Positions 1 through 8,052 are shown, counted from the stretch's first letter. The stretch is DNA of 34,942 nt from Planctomycetota bacterium (GCA_021808105.1 JAKBCC010000027.1:2676-37617), one strand, 5' to 3'. Translations and numbers: made by a program. Notes: generated from the sequence alone by a model not told the origin.

Positions 1-79
1 GAGCGGCTGAAGGCGCCGGTTTGCTAAACCGGTGTACGGGTTACAACCTGTACCGCGGGTTCGAATCCCGCTCTCTCCG
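1..79 (+). tRNA. tRNA-Ser (anticodon GCT), 5' end cut off
   Basis: Only the 5' acceptor strand and the first D-arm bases lie outside the window. The anticodon stem CCGGT/ACCGG (16-20 and 28-32) encloses the loop TTGCTAA with anticodon GCT at 23-25. A long variable arm follows at about 34-53, as expected of class II serine tRNAs. The T-arm is GCGGG-TTCGAAT-CCCGC (55-71). The 3' acceptor strand TCTCTCC is at 72-78 with discriminator G at 79. CCA is not encoded. Confidence 0.95.
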
Positions 80-211
80 TTTCGGCCCCCAGCCGAAACA
101 GAGCAGGGAAGAAGAAAAAACACACACCCGAACAAACAAAACCCCAAACCGCAGCACAGCGCACGCCCAGCGCGCAAATCCCCTGCGGTCTCCTGCTCAA
201 CTCTCTACTGA

Positions 212-577
212 TCAGGCCCTGATTGCGCTGTCAAACATTACCGTGTTCACGCCTGCGCGGTTATGCCCCAACATGTCCATCTTTTTGTCGGGCGCACGGC
301 GACGGATATTCGGACGGTCATCGGCGACTTTAAACGTTTTGCAACCATGGAACTCTATCGCCAGAACATCCATCCCGCCCAACTCGGCACGCCTCAATGC
401 ACCACCATCTGGGCCCGCGGCTGCTGGTGTGTCTATCTGCACGCTGCTGATGTACAACGTGTCACTGCCTATATCAATAGAAATCCAATGCGCGATAAAC
501 TTCCACCCCAGCACTGGAACTGCGTGACGCCATGGCCCGCCGGGAACGATTCTCCTGATTACAACCGCGCTGGTTAG
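212..577 (+). pseudogene. REP-associated tyrosine transposase (RAYT), N-terminally truncated remnant
   Basis: The reading frame is open from just after a stop at 209-211 to 577 and has no good start before the ATG at 263. It encodes the second half of a Y1 (IS200/TnpA_REP-like) transposase. The HUH motif is visible as MPQHVHLF, and a Tyr-x-x-x-Asn-Pro segment (YINRNP) sits where the catalytic tyrosine helix lies. The sequence resembles the intact copy at 861-1487, with shared patterns PQHVHL/PDHVHL, WCxYL and NPxxxxLPPQxW. Compared with that copy, about 80-90 N-terminal residues are missing, and none are recognisable in the 132 bases between it and the tRNA. HUH and Tyr survive, so the decay is mainly loss of the 5' end. 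It is most likely inactive. Confidence 0.75.
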
Positions 578-677
578 GGCGACAAGGAGGGAAGAACGCG
601 GCGGCCCCGTGCCGCCGGCTAAATCTCCCTGCTTCATTTAGTTGCGGGCATCGTGCCCGCGCGTTCCCCAGGTGCCG

Positions 678-783
678 CGGGAAAACGAAAGATGCAGCGC
701 TGACGGAGTTCAGGAAAATATGACGCCGTCACCGCGCGACGCCACCGGTGGATAAATCCACCGGCTAACATATACGCGTATGG
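678..783 (+). repeat. Extended copy of the RAYT-linked repeat unit (pairs with 1680-1772)
   Basis: The bases leading into the REP hairpin at 745 match those leading into the hairpin at 1745. Shared pieces, in order, are GGGAAA, CAGCGCTG, GTTC-GGAAAAT, GACGCCGT and then the CCACCGGTGGATAAATCC hairpin. The repeated unit is therefore at least about 95 bp and larger than the hairpins alone. The remaining bases of the 578-860 gap show no gene. Confidence 0.7.
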
Positions 784-844
784 CACGGCATCGGTATTCT
801 TAATTCATTTTGGCGCATGTTAGCCGGCACATTTAATGTGCCGG
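745..844. repeat. Paired REP hairpins (REPIN-like), copy A, just 3' of the RAYT gene
   Basis: Two different hairpins stand head to head. The left one is CCGGTGGA-taaa-TCCACCGG (745-764) followed by CTAAC (765-769). The right one is GTTAG (819-823) followed by CCGGCACAT-tta-ATGTGCCGG (824-844). Read outward, each hairpin is preceded by the same GTTAG tag. This resembles the GTAG-plus-hairpin layout of REP sequences recognised by RAYT proteins. The inner spacer is about 49 nt. The element begins 16 bp past the RAYT stop codon. Confidence 0.85.
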
Positions 845-860
845 GGCGGCTTCGCCGCCG

Positions 861-1487
861 TCACGGGGGTGCGGTCACAAAATGCCATTTTTGTGGCGGC
901 AGGCCGGCCTTGATGGGATTGGCCTGGACATACGCAATGGCCCGGGGTAATTCAAATTGGTTTAGATATCCACACCATTTGCCTTCCCCCCAAATCGATG
1001 CCTGGGCCTCGCCTTCTTGCGCTTTCGGGCACGGCGAAATTCCTTCCTCATTGAGGCGGCGGGCAGCCTGAGCCTTGAAGTGACCAATAGTTATGCCCAG
1101 CGTTCTGGATGGACAGCGCAATACAAGATGAACATGATCCGGCATGATTGCGCAGGCGTAGATATGGTAGCTGGCCTCTTGGCGAGCTTGCGCGAATCCG
1201 CGGGCGATCGCCCGGGCCTGAATCCCGGATAACATGACTGGCGGAAATTTCAGCGCCGCCTTAACGGCAACACGTAATACATGATCATGCCGCATTGCCG
1301 CCACGGATCGCAAATGTCTTCCGCCGGTGGCCGGGCCGCCGAGGTCGTACAGAGATTTTGATGCAACGTAACGTGACCATGATCCGCGCGGATCATTGGG
1401 CAGCCAGAATCCATACATGCACATCACCAGATGCCACGCGATAATAGGTTCCTTGTCAGGACGTGAGACATTCGTTCGCGTTGCCAT
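861..1487 (-). CDS. REP-associated tyrosine transposase (Y1/TnpA_REP family)
   Basis: A 208-residue single-strand DNA transposase of the HUH/Y1 class, probably acting on the REP hairpins on either side of it. Visible landmarks are an N-terminal YGFWLPNDPRGSWS segment, the HUH motif in MPDHVHLVLR, and a C-terminal helix with AIAYVQANPIKAGL, where the tyrosine before xxNP is the expected nucleophile. I chose the ATG at 1487 because the WHLVMCMYGFWLPNDPRGSW segment begins the conserved domain a few residues later. The frame is open further upstream, but those residues come from repeat DNA. No strong ribosome-binding site is seen, which is common for RAYTs. The gene sits alone between REP pairs at 745-844 and 1556-1653, the usual RAYT arrangement. 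The family is known for REP binding and cleavage; activity here is inferred. Confidence 0.85.
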   Translation of the reverse strand: MATRTNVSRPDKEPIIAWHLVMCMYGFWLPNDPRGSWSRYVASKSLYDLGGPATGGRHLRSVAAMRHDHVLRVAVKAALKFPPVMLSGIQARAIARGFAQARQEASYHIYACAIMPDHVHLVLRCPSRTLGITIGHFKAQAARRLNEEGISPCPKAQEGEAQASIWGEGKWCGYLNQFELPRAIAYVQANPIKAGLPPQKWHFVTAPP

Positions 1488-1555
1488 ATTGCGGGGAATT
1501 TTACACGTTTTATGCGGGTTTGCCAGATGCCGGCCGCGTTTGCAGGCCGGCCCCA

Positions 1556-1653
1556 CCGGTGGATAAATCCACCGGCTAACATATACGCGCATGATAACGC
1601 ATCGTTATTCCGATTTATTTGGGTATATGTTAGCCGGCACATTTAATGTGCCG
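1556..1653. repeat. Paired REP hairpins, copy B, upstream of the RAYT gene
   Basis: It has the same structure as copy A: hairpin CCGGTGGATAAATCCACCGG (1556-1575), CTAAC (1576-1580), a spacer, GTTAG (1629-1633) and hairpin CCGGCACAT/ATGTGCCG(A) (1634-1653). The hairpins are almost identical to copy A, whereas the inner spacer has drifted. It lies about 70 bp upstream of the RAYT start, so the gene is bracketed by two full pairs. Confidence 0.85.
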
Positions 1654-1679
1654 AGGGCCGCGATGGCCGCACCACGAAC

Positions 1680-1772
1680 GGGAAACCAAGGCCACAGCGC
1701 TGGCCGGGTTCCGGAAAATGGGACGCCGTGGCGGGCCGCGGCCACCGGTGGATAAATCCACCGGCTAACATG
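1680..1772 (+). repeat. Truncated third copy of the RAYT-linked repeat
   Basis: It carries the same extended left flank as 678-783, then hairpin CCGGTGGATAAATCCACCGG (1745-1764) and CTAAC (1765-1769). The right-hand GTTAG hairpin is missing. Similarity to the inner spacer runs on towards about 1812, where the 3' end of the aldo/keto reductase gene begins. The copy is therefore cut off at that gene border. Confidence 0.7.
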
Positions 1773-1816
1773 TACGCATATCGCAAGGTATCGTTATTCC
1801 GGCTTATTTCGGTCCC

Positions 1817-2803
1817 TTACTTGCCCAGGCGTTCCATCATGGGGGCGGGGTAGCGCAGGCCGGCGGTGGCACCTTTGGGGGCGGCGGCGTTGAGGCGGCG
1901 GACGTCGTCGGGGGTCAACTTGATATCCTGTGCGGCCAGGTTCTCATGGAGATATTTACTGCGACGGGTGCCGGGGATGGGGATTACATCGCTGCCACGG
2001 GACAGGACCCAGGCTAATGCCAGTTGACTGGGGGTACACTGTTTTTCTTCCGCGAGTTCCTGCACTTTTTTGACAAGTTCCAGGTTTTTTTGAAAGTTTT
2101 CATTTTGAAATCGCGGGTGATTTCGGCGATTGTCATTAGCGGCCAGATCCTCGGGCTTTTTTATCTGACCGGTTAAAAATCCACGCCCCAGCGGGCTATA
2201 GGCTACAAAGGCGATTCCCAAATCCCGGCAACTATCCAATACGCCATCTTCGGGGTCGCGCGTCCAAAGAGAATATTCACTTTGCAGGGCGGCTATTGTA
2301 TGAATCCGCGAGGCCCGTCGCAGTGTTTCACCACCGGCTTCGGACAAGCCCAGATATTTTACTTTGCCCGCCTGTACCAGTTCAGCCATGGCTCCGACGG
2401 TATCTTCAATCGGCGTGGAAGTATCCACGCGGTGCTGGTAGTACAAATCAATATGATCCACGCCCAGGCGAAGCAGGCTGGCATCACAGGCCTGCTTGAC
2501 ATATTCCGGCGTGCCGCACACGCGCAAAAATTCCCCTTTGGGTCCGCGGACGTTACCGAACTTGGTGGCGAGGAACACCTTGCTTCTGCGGTCTTTGATC
2601 GCCTTGCCGACCAGTGATTCATTATGCCCGATGCCGTACATATCCGCGGTATCCAGAAAGTTGCCGCCGGCGGCCAGATATTCATGAATGACCACGACGG
2701 ATTGGGCATCATCAGCGGGGCCGTAAAATTCGCTCATTCCCATACATCCCAGACCGATAGCTGAAATGTGCGGGCCATTTTTTCCTAAAGATCGCGTATG
2801 CAT
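1817..2803 (-). CDS. Aldo/keto reductase
   Basis: A 328-residue NAD(P)H-dependent oxidoreductase with an expected TIM-barrel fold, probably cytosolic, reducing aldehydes or ketones. The substrate cannot be told from sequence. The catalytic tetrad is recognisable: Asp51 and Tyr56 in FLDTADMYG, Lys81 in FLATKFG and His124 in [15 protein letters not shown] near the N-terminus and [17 protein letters not shown] near the C-terminus are typical of the AKR subfamily close to YajO/pyridoxal reductase-like enzymes. The ATG at 2803 is chosen over an in-frame start at 2881 because GAGGAG lies at good distance before it and the family's conserved MxTRxLGxxG start follows. It is a lone gene facing away from the ABC operon. 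Confidence 0.93.
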   Translation of the reverse strand: MHTRSLGKNGPHISAIGLGCMGMSEFYGPADDAQSVVVIHEYLAAGGNFLDTADMYGIGHNESLVGKAIKDRRSKVFLATKFGNVRGPKGEFLRVCGTPEYVKQACDASLLRLGVDHIDLYYQHRVDTSTPIEDTVGAMAELVQAGKVKYLGLSEAGGETLRRASRIHTIAALQSEYSLWTRDPEDGVLDSCRDLGIAFVAYSPLGRGFLTGQIKKPEDLAANDNRRNHPRFQNENFQKNLELVKKVQELAEEKQCTPSQLALAWVLSRGSDVIPIPGTRRSKYLHENLAAQDIKLTPDDVRRLNAAAPKGATAGLRYPAPMMERLGK

Positions 2804-2938
2804 TGCCAACTCCTCATTGCAGAACAAAGGGTATCGTAGACACCCTGCGGCCCGAATAGCAAGTGCCCTCGGCCCGGCCACGTGAGAATCTTCGGCTGGG
2901 GGGTGCCGGGCCGTTTAGCGCTTTATTAATTTTTTGGC

Positions 2939-2967
2939 ATGACACTTTGCGATGATACGGGCATAAT
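2939..2967 (+). promoter_or_regulatory. Predicted sigma-70-type promoter for the ABC transporter operon
   Basis: ATGACA (2939-2944), a 17-bp spacer, and CATAAT (2962-2967). Each box differs from consensus at one position and the spacer is ideal. A start near 2974 would give a leader of about 60 nt before the ATG at 3034. Prediction by eye only. Confidence 0.5.
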
Positions 2968-3033
2968 TAGGTTTTGCCGGGGCGTTGAGGCTCTGCGGCG
3001 GCATTGTTTGCGGCGTAACGGCGTTGGGCGACC

Positions 3034-4824
3034 ATGGCAGATGAACTACCACAGATCCGCAGATTCAGCATGGGCTACTGGATCGGCACCATTCTGGTTC
3101 TGCTGGCGGCGGCGGTATTGGCGCGCATGCTGCACCCCTTTAACCATGTGAAATCACACGTGCCGGCAAGTGTGTGGCAGTTGCCGCGGGATGCGGCGTG
3201 GTCGCTTTTCCGCATGGTAGAGGCCTATATACTTTCGCTGGTATTTGCGGTGAGTGTAGGCGTGTATGCTTACAACAATTTGCGTGCCCGGCGGCTGATT
3301 CTGCCTATTCTGGATATTTTGCAGTCTATTCCCATTGTGAGTTTTTTTCCTGCGGCTCTGGCGGTGGCGGTGTGGCTTTTCGGCGGCGGACGGTTGGGCT
3401 TTGAAATTGCCGCCGTGGTGTTGATTTTTACCGGCATGAGCTGGAATATGGCGTTCAGCGTGTACGAAAGCCTGATCATGATGCCGCGGGAAACGACGGA
3501 ATGTGCGGAAAGTTTCGGCATACGTGGTGCACAAAGATTTTTCACCATTACGCTGCCGGTGTGCGTGCCGGGCCTGCTTTACAACAGTATTGTCAGTTGG
3601 GCGGCGGGCTGGTTTGCGTTGACGGCGTGTGAGATTCTGTCGGTCAATAACCAGAAAGTAGCATTGCCGGGGATCGGCAGTTTTCTGCAGCAGGCGGCCA
3701 ATTCCAAGACGCACCCACTGGAACTCAATCTCTGCGGCGTGGCGGTGCTGCTGGGCATTATTCTGATGATGGAATTTTTTGTGTGGCGGCCGCTGGCGGT
3801 GTGGGCCGAGAGATTCCGATATGAAGTCGCGGTTTCCTCCATCACGCGCGGCAATACAGGAATACTGGGATGGTATCAGCGCGGATGGCTTCCGCAGATG
3901 TTCGTTAATCGCGTGATTTTCCCCTTGAATAGCGGCGTTAATGCGATGATCCGGTATACGCGCGGCTCGGCAAAAAAACTGGTGCTGCCACGCATGGAAG
4001 TCCCCGCACTGATCACCCGAATATGGTCCAACCTGCAACGGTTCGCCGGCTGGCTGCTGATTGCGGTTCTGGTCCTGGGCGGCGGCTTTTACATTGTGAA
4101 TATTTTTCGCCATCATCTGCTGCCTCCCCTGGCAGAAAAAATTCCCGCTTATATCGGGTTTTCCTTCCTGCGGATTCTCATTGCGTATGTACTTTCCATG
4201 CTGTGGGTCGTGCCGACGGTGTTGTGGGCGCGAACGCGGCCAACGGCATTTCGGCGCTTATCGTCGGTTTCACAAACCATGGCCGGTTTACCGCCCATTG
4301 CCCTGACGTTTATTGTGATCAGTATTTTTGTTGAACATCTGCATTTGGGATATTGGGGCGTGGAAGCGGCCGGCATGGTCCTGCTGATGAATGGGGTACA
4401 ATGGTATGTGCTGTTTAATATGCTCGGTGGAATCGCCAAAATCCCCGGCGATCTGAAGGAAGTATGCAATGCCATGGGTTTAAGCCGGCGGCAACAATGG
4501 AGATTCCTGGTGATTCCCGCGATTCTTCCGTCGCTGTTTACCGGTACGATTACCGCGTTCGGCGGGGGTTGGAACACGTTGATTTTCAGTGAATGTATTA
4601 CCTATTCGGGACATACTTATAAACTGCCGGGGATCGGCTGGCTGCTAAATGTGGCCTCAGGGTCGGCCCTTCCGCGCTCGGGCAAAGCCCTGCCGGCCGC
4701 CCAGGCGCAGGCGTTGCTTTTTGCCGCAGTCGGTTGTTTGATTGTGCTGATCGTGGTATTGAATCGGCTGCTGTGGAAGCGGCTGCAGGCATGGGCGGCG
4801 GATCGCTTCCGCCTGGATTATTAA
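3034..4824 (+). CDS. ABC transporter permease with two fused transmembrane domains (NitT/TauT-like)
   Basis: A 596-residue inner-membrane permease carrying two BPD_transp_1 (MetI-like) units in one chain, at roughly residues 50-270 and 350-590. Each has its own EAA-type loop for docking the ATPase: one begins near residue 150 (PRETTECAESFGIRGAQRF) and the other near residue 470 (IPGDLKEVCNAMGLSRRQQW). Many hydrophobic helices are evident. Most relatives are single-domain proteins that dimerise, so this chain probably forms a whole pore with two copies of the downstream ATPase. No periplasmic binding protein is encoded nearby, and the substrate (nitrate, sulfonate, bicarbonate or other) is unknown. 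The ATG at 3034 follows a predicted promoter at 2939-2967; its ribosome-binding site is weak. Confidence 0.9.
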   Translation: MADELPQIRRFSMGYWIGTILVLLAAAVLARMLHPFNHVKSHVPASVWQLPRDAAWSLFRMVEAYILSLVFAVSVGVYAYNNLRARRLILPILDILQSIPIVSFFPAALAVAVWLFGGGRLGFEIAAVVLIFTGMSWNMAFSVYESLIMMPRETTECAESFGIRGAQRFFTITLPVCVPGLLYNSIVSWAAGWFALTACEILSVNNQKVALPGIGSFLQQAANSKTHPLELNLCGVAVLLGIILMMEFFVWRPLAVWAERFRYEVAVSSITRGNTGILGWYQRGWLPQMFVNRVIFPLNSGVNAMIRYTRGSAKKLVLPRMEVPALITRIWSNLQRFAGWLLIAVLVLGGGFYIVNIFRHHLLPPLAEKIPAYIGFSFLRILIAYVLSMLWVVPTVLWARTRPTAFRRLSSVSQTMAGLPPIALTFIVISIFVEHLHLGYWGVEAAGMVLLMNGVQWYVLFNMLGGIAKIPGDLKEVCNAMGLSRRQQWRFLVIPAILPSLFTGTITAFGGGWNTLIFSECITYSGHTYKLPGIGWLLNVASGSALPRSGKALPAAQAQALLFAAVGCLIVLIVVLNRLLWKRLQAWAADRFRLDY

Positions 4825-4863
4825 TGGCGGGCAGACCCGTAAGCTGAAAAAGAGATTGACCGT

Positions 4864-5616
4864 ATGCTGCTGAAACTAGACCACGTCACCAAGGTGTACC
4901 AGACCGACGGCCCACCGGCTACGATCCTGGAGGACGTGAACTTGCGTGTTGATTCCGGGCAATTTATATGTCTGGTCGGGCAATCCGGTTGCGGCAAATC
5001 CACGACCCTGCGCCTGATTAACGGCCTGATGCCTCCCAGCAGTGGAAAAGTTTATTTCAAGGATAAACCCCTGACAGGTATTAATTTACAATGCGGCATG
5101 GTCTTCCAGAATTTTGCCCTTTTGCCCTGGATGACCGTGACGCAGAATATTCTTCTGGCACTTGAGGCGCGGGGGCTTGATCGAGCTGCCGCGGCAAAAC
5201 GGGCGGCATTTTATATTGATAAGGTGGGTCTGGACGGGTTTGAAGCGGCGTACCCGCGGGAACTTTCCGGTGGTATGAAACAACGCGTCGGCCTGGCCCG
5301 AGCCATGGCGGTGGAACCGGAACTGCTGCTGATGGATGAGCCCTTCAGTGCTCTGGACCCGTTGACCAGCATTAACCTGCGGGAGGAACTGCTGGATATA
5401 TGGGCGGACCCCAACCTGGCGGTCAGTACTGTGATTATGGTAACCCATAACATTGAAGAGGCGGTTGAATTGGCGGATCGTGTGGTGCTTATCGGCGGGC
5501 GGCCGGGGCATGTGGTGATGGACCTTGATATTACGTTACCCCGCCCCCGCCATAAAAACTCGGAAGCGTTTACCCGATATGTGGATTCAATATTCAGCAT
5601 GATGGCGGAAATTTGA
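4864..5616 (+). CDS. ABC transporter ATP-binding protein (NitT/TauT family)
   Basis: A 250-residue ATPase that should power the permease encoded 39 bp upstream. All nucleotide-binding motifs are present: Walker A GQSGCGKST (39-47), Q-loop Gln82 in VFQNFALLPW, signature LSGGMKQ (134-140), Walker B LLLMDE (154-159) and the switch His195 in VTHNIEEA. The ALLPW after the Q-loop and HNIEEAVELADRVVLIGGRPG are characteristic of the nitrate/sulfonate/taurine group. The protein stops right after the core domain. The AAA-associated C-terminal domain that many relatives carry is encoded as a separate gene just downstream. Start is the ATG at 4864. Confidence 0.93.
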   Translation: MLLKLDHVTKVYQTDGPPATILEDVNLRVDSGQFICLVGQSGCGKSTTLRLINGLMPPSSGKVYFKDKPLTGINLQCGMVFQNFALLPWMTVTQNILLALEARGLDRAAAAKRAAFYIDKVGLDGFEAAYPRELSGGMKQRVGLARAMAVEPELLLMDEPFSALDPLTSINLREELLDIWADPNLAVSTVIMVTHNIEEAVELADRVVLIGGRPGHVVMDLDITLPRPRHKNSEAFTRYVDSIFSMMAEI

Positions 5617-5647
5617 CCCGCTCGTGGATTGTATGGAGAATAAAGCT

Positions 5648-6217
5648 ATGGCAAGTTCAGAAAATCATCAACCCGTTGATCCGCCGCAAAGCGGTGAGGC
5701 ACCCGTGGTTCCCATACCCCCCACCGGCCTAAGCAAAGTGCTGGGGCTGCTGGAAATCCTTGATGATCATGGCGGCAAAGAAGACATCTACAAACTGGCA
5801 CGCGAATTACGCGACAGCTTTGGCGAACTGCTGTTGATTATCAAAGCCGCCGAAGTGCTGGGGTTTGTCGATACGCCCGGCGGCGATCTGGTCATGCAGC
5901 CGCTGGGCAAGCAGATTATTGAAGTGCCGGTCAACCAGAAAAAGAAACTCATTGCCGGGCAAATCGCTAAATTGCCCTTATTTGTTCATTTCCGGGATTA
6001 TCTGATGCAGCGCCCGGACCATTCGGCCTCGCGTCAGGATATTATTGAGGAAATCGGCCGCGTGCTGCCTACGGAGCGGCCCAAACCACAGTATGACGCG
6101 CTGGTGAACTGGGGGCGATACACCGAAATATTTTCATACAGCCGTGATACGGATACATTTCATCTGGTGGAAACGGTTGACAACACGGGCACTCAAGCGA
6201 ACAATGAAACACCGTGA
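5648..6217 (+). CDS. Free-standing AAA-associated domain protein of the ABC transporter
   Basis: A 189-residue protein resembling the domain (Pfam AAA_assoc_C) normally found at the C-terminus of NitT/TauT-type ATPases. Recognisable parts are LARELRDSFGELLLIIKAAEVLGFVDTPGGDLVMQPLGK-type sequence in the first half, and a second winged-helix-like part ending in WGRYTEIFSYSRDTDTFHL. The first 35 or so residues are proline-rich and look unstructured. The ATG at 5648 is preferred because GGAG lies 9 nt before it; a GTG at 5624 and an ATG at 5633 are in frame. It begins about 30 bp after the ATPase gene and probably binds that ATPase. A role in sensing or regulation is inference from the fused homologues. 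Confidence 0.8.
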   Translation: MASSENHQPVDPPQSGEAPVVPIPPTGLSKVLGLLEILDDHGGKEDIYKLARELRDSFGELLLIIKAAEVLGFVDTPGGDLVMQPLGKQIIEVPVNQKKKLIAGQIAKLPLFVHFRDYLMQRPDHSASRQDIIEEIGRVLPTERPKPQYDALVNWGRYTEIFSYSRDTDTFHLVETVDNTGTQANNETP

Positions 6218-6244
6218 TACGGTCTTTGTGAAGGAGCGTGTATC

Positions 6245-6700
6245 GTGCGCAGGATGCAAATAACAGGTTTTGTCGGGCTGCTTTTAGCGGCTGCGCTGGC
6301 TGGATGCAGCCAGAATTCCGAGGGTCTTTTACCGTCAGCCGCCAATCCACCGGTGGCCGATATTCCCATTCCCGCGGGCATGCACATTAATTTAAGCCGC
6401 TCGCAAAGCACCTACGCCCCGGGTTCCAATGTCCGTCTGGTTAATGAGATGTATGTGGGTTCCGATCCGCGATTGAGCGTGGCGCGGTTCTTTTTGCATA
6501 ATATGCCCAATTTCAAATGGAAAATGCAGGAAGAACAGCAAGGGCCGGGCGGCATCCGTCTGGATTTCATTAAAAATCAGGAAGAATGCGTGATTACCAT
6601 TAAACGGGGCTGGTTCCACACGCATTGTTATGTATCGGTTACGCCGGAGCTTTCCCGCAGTACCACAACCACAACAACCGCACCGGCCGGCCAACACTGA
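6245..6700 (+). CDS. Small lipoprotein of unknown function
   Basis: A 151-residue protein with a clear lipoprotein signal peptide: VRRMQ, a hydrophobic stretch, then the lipobox LAGC with the modified cysteine at residue 21. The mature part contains IPIPAGMHI, a YVGSDPRLSVARFFLHNMP segment and GIRLDFIKNQEECVITI. It looks like a small alpha/beta domain shared by many uncharacterised lipoproteins, but I cannot name the family. The C-terminus is a threonine-rich tail. The GTG start at 6245 is supported by AAGGAG 8 nt upstream; an ATG at 6254 would shorten the n-region. It is 27 bp after the AAA-associated gene, on the same strand, so probably co-transcribed. Confidence 0.8.
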   Translation: MRRMQITGFVGLLLAAALAGCSQNSEGLLPSAANPPVADIPIPAGMHINLSRSQSTYAPGSNVRLVNEMYVGSDPRLSVARFFLHNMPNFKWKMQEEQQGPGGIRLDFIKNQEECVITIKRGWFHTHCYVSVTPELSRSTTTTTTAPAGQH

Positions 6701-6726
6701 CTGATCAGGCGGTGACAGGTTTTTTG

Positions 6727-7197
6727 ATGGCAGATACGCATTTACCCATTCATCAGGAATCGCAAGCGGCGGAGCCATGGTATTCCATGGGACTGCGCTT
6801 TAAGTGCACGCAGTGCGGCAATTGCTGCGGGGGCGGTCCGGGATATGTCTGGCTGACGTTGGAAGATATGACGCGCATTGCGCAGTTTCTCAACATGGCG
6901 TTTGATGATTTCACACGCCAGTATGTGCGTAAAGTTAAAGGTGCTTACAGCCTGGTGGAACGCTCCAATTATGATTGCATATTTCTCAAACGCGCCGACG
7001 GCAAAGCCATGTGCGGCATATACCCGGTGCGGCCCATGCAGTGCCGGACGTGGCCGTTCTGGGGAATGAACCTGGCAACGCCGGAGGCCTGGACGCGCGC
7101 AGCATCGCGTTGCCCGGGCATGTGTGATGGCCAGGCACCTCGATATCCGCTTGAACATATAGAAAAGTGCCGCAAGCATCCGGACTCGCCGGAATAA
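6727..7197 (+). CDS. YkgJ-family cysteine cluster protein
   Basis: A 156-residue protein with the cysteine pattern of the YkgJ/CxxCxxCC (Fli-B-like, zinc- or iron-chelating) family. It has CTQCGNCC (Cys27, 30, 33, 34) near the N-terminus, then CGIYPVRPMQCRTWPFW, and CPGMC further on. YVWLTLEDMTRIAQFL and the CxxYxxRPxxCRxxPF core are typical. The protein has no signal peptide and is presumably cytoplasmic. The family is thought to bind a metal or Fe-S cluster, and its function is poorly known. The ATG at 6727 is used because upstream in-frame codons overlap the lipoprotein gene and are not family-like. It is the last gene of the plus-strand cluster and converges on the respiratory operon 36 bp away. 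Confidence 0.88.
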   Translation: MADTHLPIHQESQAAEPWYSMGLRFKCTQCGNCCGGGPGYVWLTLEDMTRIAQFLNMAFDDFTRQYVRKVKGAYSLVERSNYDCIFLKRADGKAMCGIYPVRPMQCRTWPFWGMNLATPEAWTRAASRCPGMCDGQAPRYPLEHIEKCRKHPDSPE

Positions 7198-7233
7198 ATT
7201 GCGGTAGCCGTGGGTCTACGCGCCAGACGTTTA

Positions 7234-7917
7234 TTAGAACGTGATCAACAGAGTAATTAAAATGAGAATCCAGGCGGCATCGAGAAAGTGCCAGTAGATC
7301 AGGCAATAGCGCACACCGGGGTGGTAGTTGCGGGAATAAATGCCCTGGCGGGCCTTGACGTTAACCACGCTTAATGGGATCACGCCGCCTAATACATGCA
7401 AAGCGTGCAGAACGGTGAAAAAGAAAAACGCGGCCAGCAGAGCTTTTTTTTCATACACCAGCGCGTGGGCCGTGCGCATGCCGCCGATCGGCGAGGGATA
7501 TTGCGGATTCAGGGCACTAAGGGCGCGGTCGGCACTTTGCAGAACACCGTAAATTTCCGTCCAGTTCCAGATTTGCAGTCCAAGAAATGTCAGACCCAGA
7601 ATCAGCGTGGCCAGAAGCGCCTTGCGGCACATCCCCTGTTGATCGTGGCGAATGGCGGACCAGGCCCAGTGAATCGTGAAACTGCTGATCAGCAGCACGG
7701 CGGTGCTTAACCATAGCCCCCACGGCAAACGGATGGTCACGGGGCGGGGAAAGGAAAACCAATAGCAGATATATCCGATGAGGCTGGAGACAAAAAGAAC
7801 AGACAGTGACACGACCAGAAGAGAAATGCCCAGCGTTCCGGCACCGGGAACGTGCAGGGGCTTTCCGCCGTAGCGTTTGGATGCATCAGGCGGTTCAGGT
7901 TGGTATTCCCCGCTCAT
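7234..7917 (-). CDS. Second cytochrome c oxidase subunit III-like protein
   Basis: A 227-residue membrane protein of the CoxC/subunit III type. It has about five to seven hydrophobic helices, and its C-terminal half carries the family features: FFFFTVLHALHVLGG and a final YWHFLDAAWILI helix. It differs from the CoxC at 8677-9552 in sequence and lacks that protein's long insertion. It is the last gene of the respiratory operon, separated from coxD by 284 bp of repeats. The ATG at 7917 is chosen because the frame's earlier start at 7977 adds only a non-conserved N-terminus. Subunit III binds lipid and supports proton uptake by subunit I. Whether this copy replaces or joins CoxC in the oxidase cannot be told. 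Confidence 0.85.
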   Translation of the reverse strand: MSGEYQPEPPDASKRYGGKPLHVPGAGTLGISLLVVSLSVLFVSSLIGYICYWFSFPRPVTIRLPWGLWLSTAVLLISSFTIHWAWSAIRHDQQGMCRKALLATLILGLTFLGLQIWNWTEIYGVLQSADRALSALNPQYPSPIGGMRTAHALVYEKKALLAAFFFFTVLHALHVLGGVIPLSVVNVKARQGIYSRNYHPGVRYCLIYWHFLDAAWILILITLLITF

Positions 7918-7981
7918 AAAAATCCCAGCTTTCGTCCGCAGGGGCCTGTCCGAATAATCGCCGGGTTGCACCGTCACGTCA

Positions 7982-8052
7982 GAGCACCGTGGTGATCGCC
8001 CGGTGGTTGGCTCGCGGCATCAGATCAACCACCGGATTGTCATCCGGTGCTC
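7982..8052. repeat. 71-bp GAGCACCG palindromic element, copy a
   Basis: An imperfect palindrome starting GAGCACCG and ending CGGTGCTC. It is made of two hairpin halves, CACCGTGGTGATCGCCCGGTG and CACCGGATTGTCATCCGGTG, with the inner arms CGGTGGTTGG and CAACCACCG also complementary. It lies between coxD and the second subunit-III gene. Confidence 0.85.

Noticed and set aside
21..527. Open reading frame of 168 codons starting inside the tRNA
   Set aside because: It begins within tRNA-Ser and runs out of frame over the RAYT remnant; it has no recognisable domain.
3154..4116. Minus-strand open frame of 320 codons
   Set aside because: It is antisense to the permease gene, rich in His, Gln and Arg as expected of a shadow frame, with no domain.
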